A stretch of DNA of 8,710 bases from Moraxellaceae bacterium (GCA_014378805.1 JACMMY010000149.1:1-8710), one strand, 5' to 3'. Positions 1 to 6,212 are shown, counted from the first letter of the stretch. Notes: a model not told the origin generated them from the letters alone. Numbers and translations are program-made.

Positions 1-290
1 TATATGCAGATCTATATAAAACACTTGAGCCGAATGCAGTCGGTAGAGCCGAAGAACTGGCAAATAAACTGATTACTCGTTTAGAACAACATATTATCGA
101 CAGTGGTATTCCTCGAAAATTAAAAGACATTCAATTTAAAAATCACGATGGTGAGTTTTGCTCAATTGAAGAACATCATTTACAACAACTTGCAATCGAT
201 GCAATGAAACAAACTCGATTGCTTATGAATAATCCACGCACGCTTACGGAAGCAGATGCGCTGGCAATCTATCAGGCAGCTTACTCATGA
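1..290 (+). CDS. Iron-containing alcohol dehydrogenase, C-terminal end (partial)
   Basis: This is the last 95 codons of a gene that begins before the window. The readable frame starts at base 3 and ends at TGA 288-290. The visible part is all alpha-helical in character. It ends with the NPR-x-LTEADALAIYQAAY pattern, typical of the C-terminus of group III iron-dependent alcohol dehydrogenases. These enzymes oxidise alcohols or reduce aldehydes with NAD(P)H. The metal-binding His/Asp residues and the nucleotide site lie upstream and cannot be checked here, so substrate and cofactor are unknown. Its stop codon overlaps the ATG of the thioesterase gene (ATGA), which implies co-transcription and translational coupling. 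Family assignment from the tail alone is fairly secure; the exact enzyme is not. Confidence 0.8.
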   Translation, partial: YADLYKTLEPNAVGRAEELANKLITRLEQHIIDSGIPRKLKDIQFKNHDGEFCSIEEHHLQQLAIDAMKQTRLLMNNPRTLTEADALAIYQAAYS

Positions 291-730
291 CACGTCCATC
301 TCCCCATATCCGCGCTGATTATATTTGGTACACCGATATTACGACACGTTGGGCAGATAACGACATCTATGGTCATGTCAATAATGTGATGTATTACAGT
401 TACTTCGATACCATTGTCAATCGCTATCTAATTGAAATTGGCGGGCTGGATATTCATAAAGGGAACGTGATTGGTTTAGTGGTGGATTCGGGTTGTAGCT
501 ACTTCTCGCCGATTGCCTTCCCTGATCGCTTAGATGGCGGACTACGTGTTGCCCATCTTGGACATTCATCGGTTTATTATGAAATTGGTGTTTTTAAAGA
601 AGGTGACGAAGCGACAACGGCGCAAGGTCAGTTTGTGCATGTGTTTGTCGATCGTGAGACGCGTAAACCTGTCGCAATTCCTGCGGATTTACGAGAGAAA
701 TTGGCGTTGTTGTCGTTGGTTAGAGAGTAA
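287..730 (+). CDS. Acyl-CoA thioesterase, hot-dog fold (4HBT family)
   Basis: This 147-aa protein has the length of a single-hot-dog-domain thioesterase, which hydrolyses acyl-CoA (or aryl-CoA) thioesters to free acid and CoA. Residues 19-40 carry the family signature RWADNDIYGHVNNVMYYSYF. D26 aligns with the catalytic Asp17 of the Pseudomonas 4-hydroxybenzoyl-CoA thioesterase, and GHVNN (29-33) lies at the start of the central 'sausage' helix. Residues 62-122 hold the beta-sheet expected for the fold, and there is no signal peptide, so it should be cytoplasmic. The ATG overlaps the TGA of the upstream alcohol dehydrogenase. No strong Shine-Dalgarno is seen, so translation probably depends on coupling. 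Pairing with an alcohol dehydrogenase fits fatty or aromatic alcohol/acid metabolism, but the substrate is inferred only. Confidence 0.88.
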   Translation: MTRPSPHIRADYIWYTDITTRWADNDIYGHVNNVMYYSYFDTIVNRYLIEIGGLDIHKGNVIGLVVDSGCSYFSPIAFPDRLDGGLRVAHLGHSSVYYEIGVFKEGDEATTAQGQFVHVFVDRETRKPVAIPADLREKLALLSLVRE

Positions 731-740
731 TTGGAAAAAC

Positions 741-1184
741 ATGTGCTATATGACCATATTAAGCACTTCCGCAAAAGAAGACTTGTCGCTTTATAACAAT
801 GAATTTTTTCAATTCTCACCAGATTGGGAATTTATGCCTGAGGCAAAATACCTCAAATTTGATAATAAATGGTTAGTTACAGCTGAGTTTGGTTGTAGTT
901 GTGGTTTTAGGCATCTATGTGGCGGAAGCGTTGAATTGGGCTTTGGTGAACCTGAAGATTGGTTTCCTGAAACTGCCTCTACTATAGAATCTACGCGCCA
1001 AGTTATAGCACTTATTCGGGCGATTGTAGAAAAAGGCGAACACGTTGATTGTGTGGATGGGTGGTGTAACGATCAAGAAGAAGCCGAGCCGCTAGACGGA
1101 GAGCTAGACATCAATCTTGAAACTATTGAGAATCTTTCATTTCGTTTCTTTGAGAATTACCGCTTTAATTTTGTAAAACAGTAA
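741..1184 (+). CDS. Conserved hypothetical protein, Cys-rich, about 147 aa
   Basis: I cannot name a function. The frame is open from base 534, but the sensible start is ATG 741 (MCYMTILS), 10 nt after the thioesterase stop; ATG 750 is a possible alternative. An earlier start would overlap the thioesterase deeply. From 741 the protein is 147 aa, acidic, with no signal peptide or membrane segment. It has six cysteines: C2, the C52-x-C54 pair in FGCSCGFRH (50-58), C60, C104 and C109. The centre contains SVELGFGEPEDWFPE (63-77), and the C-terminus is aromatic (FRFFENYRFNF). The Cys/His cluster at 52-60 could bind a metal, but this is a guess. I recall similar unnamed proteins in Acinetobacter. 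It is probably co-transcribed with the thioesterase gene and converges on dnaX. Confidence 0.75.
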   Translation: MCYMTILSTSAKEDLSLYNNEFFQFSPDWEFMPEAKYLKFDNKWLVTAEFGCSCGFRHLCGGSVELGFGEPEDWFPETASTIESTRQVIALIRAIVEKGEHVDCVDGWCNDQEEAEPLDGELDINLETIENLSFRFFENYRFNFVKQ

Positions 1185-1202
1185 TTCTTTAAATGATAAA
1201 AA

Positions 1203-3305
1203 TTACGTCAGACTTTCTTTCATCACCAATTCCACCACTTCGCCTTCAAATAAAGTCATCAAAGGCTCAATTGCTGGATCATTGATAAGCAATTCATGCG
1301 CCTTATTAAGCGCTAGTTTTAAGCGTTTTTCTTTACGTTGAACGGGCGTGATTTCTGTTGGTGTGGATTGAATGACTTGAAGTTGTGTTTGTGGCCAATC
1401 GGACTTTAACTCAGTGAGTAAACCATCTAACATTTGTGAAACGAGAACATGATGTTCTCTTGCAATAATGAACTCACTTTCACCACCGATAGTTCCACGC
1501 ATCATGCCGTGCTGCCCTAAACTCAATTCACCACCAGACAACACGCCAGTTTGTGCACGTTCACGCAACCAAAATTCCCACTTCTCAGCTGTCCAATCGC
1601 CCGATAACTCAGCGAACGGATGCGCGAGAATTTCAAATGGTGTTTTGGTCGAATCATCTCGATAAGCAATACTTGCACTACGTACTTCAACGATCGCTTT
1701 TTCTGCGATAGGCTTGACGGGTTCAGGAATTGCTATTGGAGCAGGTTGTTCAGGTTGTTCAGGTTGTTCAGGTTGTTCAGGTTGTTCAGGTTGTTCAGGT
1801 TCAGCATGCATTTCTTCGGATGCAAACATATCGTAATTTTGGGAAACCACGTCTTCATCTAAAGCATCTACAGCAGCAATTTCAACTCCAACGGATTCGA
1901 CATCTTGGATATCAACCTCGGCAGCTTGCACGTATATAGGCTCATCCTGTATTTCGACAACACTTTCAAGAGAATCAGGCTGAGTAATATCATGTTTTTG
2001 TGGCTGATGATGAGCTTCTATTACTTCTTTCAGTACATATTCTTCAACAATGGGCGTCAATATTGTTTCAGTAACAATTTCAGATTCGGCTAAAGTCTCA
2101 GGTTTTTTTTTACTATCAATAACAGTTAAATCATTCACTTGTGGCTGGTTATTTACAGCCACTACGCCTGGAATAGCAGACTCAATATCGGTTGAACTTA
2201 CGTTAATAGTTTCATGTAACTTTAATGGTCTAAATGCCAAGAGTCTCAGCACACACATCTCAAACCCCTGTTGCGCCGTCACAGAAAGTTTTAAATCCTG
2301 ACGTCCTTGCAAGGCGATTTGATAATACAACTGCACATCTTGGCGATCAAAACTGGTTGCCATTTTCTTCAAAATCGCAGCTTCGGTGGGTGTGCCGATA
2401 TCCGATTGTTGCGGCAGCAATTGCGCTAAAGCCACTTGATGTAACAACGTAATCAGCTGATCCAAAACAGCACTGACATCGACTGATTGCTGCGACAAAT
2501 CAAATAATATTTTAGCAACTAACGCACTGTCGCCTTGATGAATCGCTAACAGTAAGTTCGCAACCTGACTACGATCTAACAAGCCAAGCATGGCTTGTAC
2601 GTCTTCACCTTGCACGCTGCCTTGACCATAGGCAATCGCTTGATCAGTCAATGACATCGCATCACGAAGTGATCCTTGCGCGGATTCTGCCAGCAACCAA
2701 AGTGCTGCATCATCAAATGCAATGGTTTCTTTCTTAAGAACTTCTGCTAAATGATCGTGGATTTCTTGGCGCGGTAAAGGTCGCAAAGTAAATTGCAGAC
2801 AACGCGACAAAACCGTTACAGGTAATTTTTGCGGATCAGTGGTTGCAAGCAAAAACTTCACATGCTCTGGCGGCTCTTCTAAAGTCTTGAGTAACGCATT
2901 AAAACTATGCGTAGACAACATGTGTACTTCGTCAATCAGATAAACCTTATAGCGACCTTGGGTTGGTGCATAGGGCACATTGTCCAGTAATTCACGCGTA
3001 TCTTCGACTTTCGTCCGTGACGCTGCATCAATCTCAATTAAATCAATAAAACGCCCTTCATCAATCGCCCGACACGTCCCACAAACGCCACACGGCGTCG
3101 CAGTAATCCCCGTTTCACAATTCAGGCATTTTGATAAAATACGCGCAATCGTGGTTTTACCCACACCGCGCGTACCTGTAAACAAATACGCATGATGCAA
3201 GCGCCCACGCTCAAGCGCACTGCCGAGCGCACGCGAGACGTGTGTCTGCCCGACCAACTCAGCAAAATTGCGAGGGCGATACTTACGTGCTAAAACTTGA
3301 TACAT
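1203..3305 (-). CDS. dnaX: DNA polymerase III subunit tau (and possibly gamma)
   Basis: This is the ATPase of the clamp loader, which opens and loads the beta sliding clamp and, as tau, links the polymerase cores to the DnaB helicase. Numbering is from ATG 3305 (700 aa). An in-frame TTG at 3317 is open, but the GGAA of the ribosome site lies inside that extension, so ATG 3305 is preferred. Visible motifs are Walker A GTRGVGKTT (44-52), the zinc module C63/C72/C75/C78, Walker B LIDEVH (123-128), sensor 1 around ATTDPQKLP (154-162), the arginine-finger motif SRC (167-169) and sensor 2 GSLRDA (211-216). Domain III ends near residue 361. An acidic, Val/Glu/Pro-rich linker (about 366-550) follows, with six PEQ repeats. 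The tau-specific C-terminal region starts near FEILAHPF. Three AAA codons (K399-401) sit at the start of the linker, where E. coli makes gamma by frameshifting. The usual ybaB-recR neighbours are absent. Confidence 0.97.
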   Translation of the reverse strand: MYQVLARKYRPRNFAELVGQTHVSRALGSALERGRLHHAYLFTGTRGVGKTTIARILSKCLNCETGITATPCGVCGTCRAIDEGRFIDLIEIDAASRTKVEDTRELLDNVPYAPTQGRYKVYLIDEVHMLSTHSFNALLKTLEEPPEHVKFLLATTDPQKLPVTVLSRCLQFTLRPLPRQEIHDHLAEVLKKETIAFDDAALWLLAESAQGSLRDAMSLTDQAIAYGQGSVQGEDVQAMLGLLDRSQVANLLLAIHQGDSALVAKILFDLSQQSVDVSAVLDQLITLLHQVALAQLLPQQSDIGTPTEAAILKKMATSFDRQDVQLYYQIALQGRQDLKLSVTAQQGFEMCVLRLLAFRPLKLHETINVSSTDIESAIPGVVAVNNQPQVNDLTVIDSKKKPETLAESEIVTETILTPIVEEYVLKEVIEAHHQPQKHDITQPDSLESVVEIQDEPIYVQAAEVDIQDVESVGVEIAAVDALDEDVVSQNYDMFASEEMHAEPEQPEQPEQPEQPEQPEQPAPIAIPEPVKPIAEKAIVEVRSASIAYRDDSTKTPFEILAHPFAELSGDWTAEKWEFWLRERAQTGVLSGGELSLGQHGMMRGTIGGESEFIIAREHHVLVSQMLDGLLTELKSDWPQTQLQVIQSTPTEITPVQRKEKRLKLALNKAHELLINDPAIEPLMTLFEGEVVELVMKESLT
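1744..1797 (-). repeat. In-frame 9-bp tandem repeat in dnaX (6 x PEQ)
   Basis: Six perfect copies of GGTTGTTCA on the + strand (CCT GAA CAA in the dnaX sense, Pro-Glu-Gln) run without variation, followed by a partial copy. The unit is a multiple of three, so gain or loss of copies would keep dnaX in frame and change only the length of the flexible tau linker. Perfect identity between copies suggests recent slippage expansion rather than old conserved coding sequence. Confidence 0.95.
2098..2114 (-). promoter_or_regulatory. Candidate programmed frameshift / slippage site in dnaX (A9)
   Basis: On the coding strand dnaX reads AGT AAA AAA AAA CCT GAG, a run of nine A (2111-2103). A -1 shift, or insertion of one A by RNA polymerase, gives ACC TGA, so translation stops one codon later at 2100-2098. 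Loss of one A gives AAC CTG AGA CTT TAG, also a quick stop. The product would be about 402 aa, containing domains I-III but not the tau tail, as in gamma. E. coli uses an A AAA AAG heptamer, and Thermus thermophilus uses an A9 run with transcriptional slippage. I see no clear upstream Shine-Dalgarno stimulator. A weak 6-bp hairpin (ATTGTT/AACAAT, 2078-2062) lies 24 nt downstream, further than in E. coli. Confidence 0.5.
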
Positions 3306-3317
3306 GCCGATTTCCAA
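3306..3317 (-). promoter_or_regulatory. Ribosome binding site that decides the dnaX start
   Basis: Reading towards dnaX the sequence is TTGGAAATCGGCATG. The GGAA core lies about 7 nt before ATG 3305 and overlaps the alternative TTG start at 3317. This supports MYQVLARKYRP as the true N-terminus, which also matches the family. Confidence 0.6.
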
Positions 3318-3368
3318 TCTATGAAACTTTTGATAAAAACGTATAACGAATGATGCGATTTGTCGCGC

Positions 3369-4634
3369 TTATTGACCACGAATGAGATTATCTACCACTT
3401 GCAATGTACGCTGACTTAGCCACCAAATACGTGGATCACCCGCCATAGATTCCATACTAAATGAAGTCACAAACGCAAAACTGAGATGCCGAGTCGGATC
3501 ACACCACGCGCCAGAACCATTGTAACCCATATGACCAAAGCCATTGGGCGCACGTTTACCCATGGTAATAATACGATGATACCCCAAACGCCAGTGCATC
3601 GGTATTGGCATTACACGATCTCGACGACGATTTTGAATTTTTGAGAGTTCGCGATAGACAGGTGCGGTGATATAACGCTTCCCCCCAAACTCACCGCCTG
3701 ATGCGAGCATGGCATAGATTTTTGCCAACGCACGTGCGGTAAACACGCCGTTTACAGCAGGAATGCACGCTTGCAGTGATTCTGTGCTAAAGAAATCAAA
3801 CTTACTCATCCGGTAAGGATTCAGGGCGTCACGAGACTCTAAAGGATCTTGACCCATTATCTTTATTATTTTTTGAATTGTCGTCAGTGGGTATGCAGCT
3901 TGGCTTGGACGAGGTTTAGGATCACTGAGCGGTCGTACGCTGATCGGCGGTGGCTGACGATAGGGCCTTGCAACGCGTCCCAACGCTGATTCTGGAACAC
4001 CGAAATAAGCTTCACCATCTAGTCCAAGTGGATGCACCAACTCACGTTGTAGTGTGACTGCAAGCGGCTCTTTCATCACTTTTTCAATCACCCCTCCGAT
4101 TAGCCAACCATAGCTGAGTGCTTGATACGCATTCTCAGCCTCAGGCTCAAAACGGGGAATCGCTTGCTCATACGCTTTTAGCATGGCATTCCAATCCAGC
4201 ATCACACCTGCAGATTGAATGACATGACGAATATCATGTAATCCTGATGAATGCGACAATATGTGTCTTAAGGTTATTTTTTCTTTGCCACTACCAACAA
4301 ACTCAGGCCAATATTCACAAACTGGACGATCATATTCGAGCACACCTTTGCTCACTAAAATATGAACAAGCGTTGCCAATACACCCTTACCCGTTGAATA
4401 CGACAAACTCAAGGTATCTTCTTTCCAATGCGTTGCGCCTTGTTGTAATCCCATCCATAAATCAACAACTTTTTTACCTCGAAAATAGACGCATAACGCC
4501 ACTCCACCCTTAGTTTCTGGTGGTATTGTTTGGCGCAGTACTTGGATAAGCGGCTCGAATTCTGGTGTACATGTTCCATGAACCACAAAATCAGTTTTAC
4601 CTTGTAACTGGCGTATGAATTTCAAAATTTCCAT
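3369..4634 (-). CDS. Serine hydrolase, beta-lactamase class C / esterase superfamily
   Basis: This 421-aa protein has a beta-lactamase-like serine hydrolase domain over most of its length. The catalytic SxxK motif is S80-TG-K83 in LSYSTGKG. SHSSGLHD (127-134) is the usual LSHxSGL block. Y175 in ALSYGW takes the place of the YxN tyrosine, and FGHMGYNGSG (366-375) matches the HxG/KTG-type third motif of EstB-like esterases. There is no signal peptide (MEILKFIRQLQGKTDF), so it is probably cytoplasmic, and an esterase or amidase role on a small ester is more likely than antibiotic resistance. An AAAGGA ribosome site (4645-4650) lies 10 nt before the ATG. It ends 63 nt upstream of dnaX on the same strand with no evident terminator between them, so some read-through into dnaX is possible. 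The substrate is unknown. Confidence 0.88.
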   Translation of the reverse strand: MEILKFIRQLQGKTDFVVHGTCTPEFEPLIQVLRQTIPPETKGGVALCVYFRGKKVVDLWMGLQQGATHWKEDTLSLSYSTGKGVLATLVHILVSKGVLEYDRPVCEYWPEFVGSGKEKITLRHILSHSSGLHDIRHVIQSAGVMLDWNAMLKAYEQAIPRFEPEAENAYQALSYGWLIGGVIEKVMKEPLAVTLQRELVHPLGLDGEAYFGVPESALGRVARPYRQPPPISVRPLSDPKPRPSQAAYPLTTIQKIIKIMGQDPLESRDALNPYRMSKFDFFSTESLQACIPAVNGVFTARALAKIYAMLASGGEFGGKRYITAPVYRELSKIQNRRRDRVMPIPMHWRLGYHRIITMGKRAPNGFGHMGYNGSGAWCDPTRHLSFAFVTSFSMESMAGDPRIWWLSQRTLQVVDNLIRGQ

Positions 4635-4665
4635 TTAAATTAAATCCTTTCCATAGAATCAAACG

Positions 4666-4694
4666 TTCAAAGTGATGATCTGGCACGTTATAAT
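4666..4694 (+). promoter_or_regulatory. Possible sigma-70 promoter facing right, with no gene after it
   Basis: TTCAAA (4666-4671), a 17-nt spacer and a perfect TATAAT (4689-4694) form a plausible promoter. Nothing protein-coding follows on the + strand before the hairpin at 4898-4936. It could drive a short non-coding RNA of about 230 nt. It could also be chance in AT-rich DNA, or the box may in fact belong to the serine hydrolase promoter on the other strand. Confidence 0.25.
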
Positions 4695-4782
4695 GTAGAT
4701 GCGTTTAAGATATCACATCCAAATGTTGATCTTTACATCATACAAAAACACTTCATCTTTAGTGTAAATAAAATCAAAAGCT

Positions 4783-4877
4783 AAATCCTCTCCTACGCAT
4801 TACGAACGTGTACTCTTTTTTCAAAGAGAGAACTTTAAAAGCGATTCCCTTTGCGAAAGGGAGGTTAGGTGGAATTT
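4783..4877. repeat. Palindromic intergenic repeat with two internal hairpins
   Basis: The ends AAATCC..CCTA (4783-4795) and TAGG.GG.ATTT (4866-4877) pair imperfectly and enclose two perfect stems. The first is CTCTTT/AAAGAG (4813-4818 with 4823-4828, loop TTTC). The second is TCCCTTT/AAAGGGA (4846-4852 with 4856-4862, loop GCG). This closed, cloverleaf-like layout resembles repeats that I recall in many Acinetobacter intergenic regions (AAATCC..CTTTTTCAAAG..GGATTT types). Family membership is from memory; only one copy is in this window. Confidence 0.6.
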
Positions 4878-4897
4878 AATATGGATGTTTAAAATAA

Positions 4898-4936
4898 AAA
4901 AACACCCATAGAATTTATAAACCCATGAGTGTTTTT
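4898..4936 (-). terminator. Rho-independent terminator of the ferritin-like hydrolase gene
   Basis: A 12-nt arm AAAAACACCCAT (4898-4909) pairs with ATGAGTGTTTTT (4925-4936) with one mismatch around a 15-nt loop. On the - strand it is followed by a T-rich run, 19 nt after the stop codon at 4956. The symmetry with T5 on the + side means that it could also end a rightward transcript. Confidence 0.75.
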
Positions 4937-4955
4937 ATACTTAAATAACAGAAAA

Positions 4956-5909
4956 TTATGAATATTTCATCATCTCTTGTGCGCGTTTAGCCGCTGGTGA
5001 ATGATTCAGATAAGCCAATGCCTCTTCTGTAGAACCTTCTTTTACAGGATTATACCAAGGACTAAAATACGAAATCTGCTGACCAATCAACCAAAGCGGA
5101 TGAGGTAAGTGACCCGTTTTGCTTTCCTTTGCCCACTGTAACCACACCCACGGCTTAAACGCACTTGGTTTTTTAGCCGCAAATTGTGGATCTTGGCTCA
5201 TGAAGTTTGCCGCGCCATCCACCCAAATCCCTAAAATCGCAGGTATTGCAATCAGTGACAAATAATAGCGTGACAGATAATCTCCACCTAAATGTTGGTA
5301 CAAATCAAATGCAACACTGCGATGCTCGACTTCTTCCGCACCGTGCCAACGCAATAAATCGAGTAATACTGGATCCGCGCCAACCTCATCCCAAGTTTTA
5401 TTTCTTAAAACATAATTACCCAATACGCAAGTCATGTGTTCAATGGTTTCGACCAAGCCTAAACGAATGATTAACCAGCGTTTTTCTAATACTTTTGGCA
5501 TATTTAGACCCAGTGGTGCATCCCCCAATAGTTGATCAAATAAAGTATCCATGATCTGACTATTACGATCCGTATCGACATTATGCGCTTTCAAATACTC
5601 CTTAATTGCGCTGCCGTGAGCGCGTGCATGCATTGCTTCTTGTCGAATAAACATTTGCACGTCTTCACGTAGTTTTTCATCAGTCACTAACGGAAGTGCT
5701 TTATTGTACAAACGGCAAAACCAAAACTCTCCAGCAGGTAAAATCGTATTAATTTCATTGATAAAATGACTAGCAAACGGCTGCCCAGGAATCCATTCAA
5801 GTGGCGTATCCATCCAATCAAACTTCACTTTACGTGGAATTAAGCTGTCTACAGTATGAGAAACTGAATGTGACTTTCTAGCAAATTTGCTGATTGATAA
5901 AATGCCCAT
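4956..5909 (-). CDS. Metal-dependent hydrolase family protein (PF10118-like), probable ferritin-like diiron protein
   Basis: This 317-aa protein matches in character the family usually called 'predicted metal-dependent hydrolase' (COG3687/PF10118). The chosen start is ATG 5909 (MGILSISKF). An open TTG at 5933 exists, but the AGGAG ribosome site (5917-5921) lies just 7 nt before the ATG. Candidate metal ligands fall in a ferritin-like four-helix pattern: E61 in LPAGEFWF, E91-AM-H94 in RQEAMHARAH, E154 and/or E157 in VETIEH, and E193-VE-H196 in GAEEVEHRS. Two ExxH motifs, each preceded by a helix carrying a Glu, are what diiron carboxylate proteins show. The stretch around 213-230 is hydrophobic and may be membrane-associated. 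The true reaction is not known; the hydrolase name is historical, and an oxidase/oxygenase-type role is an inference. It has its own terminator and a long upstream region, so it is likely monocistronic. Confidence 0.82.
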   Translation of the reverse strand: MGILSISKFARKSHSVSHTVDSLIPRKVKFDWMDTPLEWIPGQPFASHFINEINTILPAGEFWFCRLYNKALPLVTDEKLREDVQMFIRQEAMHARAHGSAIKEYLKAHNVDTDRNSQIMDTLFDQLLGDAPLGLNMPKVLEKRWLIIRLGLVETIEHMTCVLGNYVLRNKTWDEVGADPVLLDLLRWHGAEEVEHRSVAFDLYQHLGGDYLSRYYLSLIAIPAILGIWVDGAANFMSQDPQFAAKKPSAFKPWVWLQWAKESKTGHLPHPLWLIGQQISYFSPWYNPVKEGSTEEALAYLNHSPAAKRAQEMMKYS

Positions 5910-5916
5910 CTTGGTG

Positions 5917-5921
5917 CTCCT
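5917..5921 (-). promoter_or_regulatory. Ribosome binding site that fixes the start at 5909
   Basis: AGGAG on the - strand, 7 nt upstream of ATG 5909, is the best Shine-Dalgarno in the neighbourhood. It lies inside the longer TTG-started frame, so the shorter protein is preferred. Confidence 0.7.
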
Positions 5922-5963
5922 GCTAAAAACCAAATAAATCTGAACAACGCGATATTTATAAAA

Positions 5964-5994
5964 CGACGCTCAAATCAATGCATGCTAAGCGTCG
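5964..5994. repeat. Inverted repeat CGACGCT/AGCGTCG
   Basis: Perfect 7-bp arms at 5964-5970 and 5988-5994 flank a 17-nt loop that itself contains ATGCAT. On the - strand the right arm is followed by TTTTATAAA. It could therefore act as a weak attenuator hairpin in the leader of the hydrolase gene, or as an operator. Confidence 0.55.
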
Positions 5995-5997
5995 ACC

Positions 5998-6026
5998 TTA
6001 TCAAGAACATAAAATGAACTTGATAA
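5998..6026. repeat. Inverted repeat TTATCAAG/CTTGATAA
   Basis: Perfect 8-bp arms at 5998-6005 and 6019-6026 are separated by 13 nt. The arm centres are 21 bp apart, about two helical turns, a layout that suits a dimeric repressor or activator. It lies about 90-120 bp upstream of ATG 5909. Confidence 0.55.
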
Positions 6027-6076
6027 AACAATATGAATAAAGGATTAACTGTCAGTAATTAGATACTATTCTCGTT

Positions 6077-6116
6077 AGTCTTTGCATGCCAATTTCAGTC
6101 TTTGGATGTCAATATC
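6077..6116. repeat. Tandem 20-bp direct repeat, two copies
   Basis: AGTCTTTGCATGCCAATTTC (6077-6096) is followed immediately by AGTCTTTGGATGTCAATATC (6097-6116). The copies are identical at 17 of 20 positions, and the period is close to two helical turns. On the - strand the copies contain TTGACA and TTGGCA. The latter has a TAGTAT 18 nt further on, so the second copy may supply the -35 of a promoter for the hydrolase gene. Confidence 0.7.
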
Positions 6117-6165
6117 AAAGCTTTTACCAAAATAGCGTATGATTAATTTCTCAAACCCATCATAT

Positions 6166-6191
6166 AAAAAAAGCCACTCATTGCGAGTAGC
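6166..6191 (-). terminator. Rho-independent terminator of the aldehyde dehydrogenase gene
   Basis: On the - strand GCTACTC, loop GCAAT and GAGTGGC form a 7-bp stem with one G-U pair (6185-6191 with 6173-6179), followed directly by seven T (6172-6166). It lies 21 nt past the stop codon at 6213. Confidence 0.85.
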
Positions 6192-6212
6192 CTCTCTTAA
6201 TGACAATAGTCG

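Larger units (their letters stand above)
4635..4955. other. Intergenic region of 321 bp without a coding gene
   Basis: This holds the upstream region of the serine hydrolase gene (right to left), a double-hairpin intergenic repeat (4783-4877) and a terminator (4898-4936) serving the gene that ends at 4956. A TATAAT box facing right occurs at 4689-4694. No plausible protein was found on either strand. Confidence 0.8.
5910..6212. other. Intergenic region of 303 bp without a coding gene
   Basis: This is the region in front of the ferritin-like hydrolase gene (transcribed leftward). It also contains the terminator of the aldehyde dehydrogenase gene (6166-6191). It contains two adjacent perfect inverted repeats (5964-5994 and 5998-6026) and a 20-bp imperfect tandem repeat (6077-6116). 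No credible ORF was found. Confidence 0.8.

Noticed and set aside
534..740. Long N-terminal extension of the Cys-rich protein into the thioesterase gene
   Set aside because: It would overlap nearly 200 bp of a clear thioesterase gene in another frame, and the extension has no protein-like character. ATG 741 right after the thioesterase stop is simpler.
1181..1206. GTAATT/AATTAC inverted repeat spanning the two convergent stop codons, possible bidirectional terminator
   Set aside because: It is only 6 bp, all but one pair A-T, and partly forced by the two TAA stops facing each other; there is no T-run of useful length.
1620..1939. Rightward frames through the dnaX repeat coding FRLFRLF.. or VQVVQVV.. 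proteins
   Set aside because: They are antisense shadows of the PEQ repeat in dnaX, with no ribosome site or recognisable domain.
3369..4634. Antibiotic-resistance beta-lactamase
   Set aside because: The protein has the SxxK fold motifs but no signal peptide and lacks YxN and KTG in classical form; the esterase-like branch fits better.
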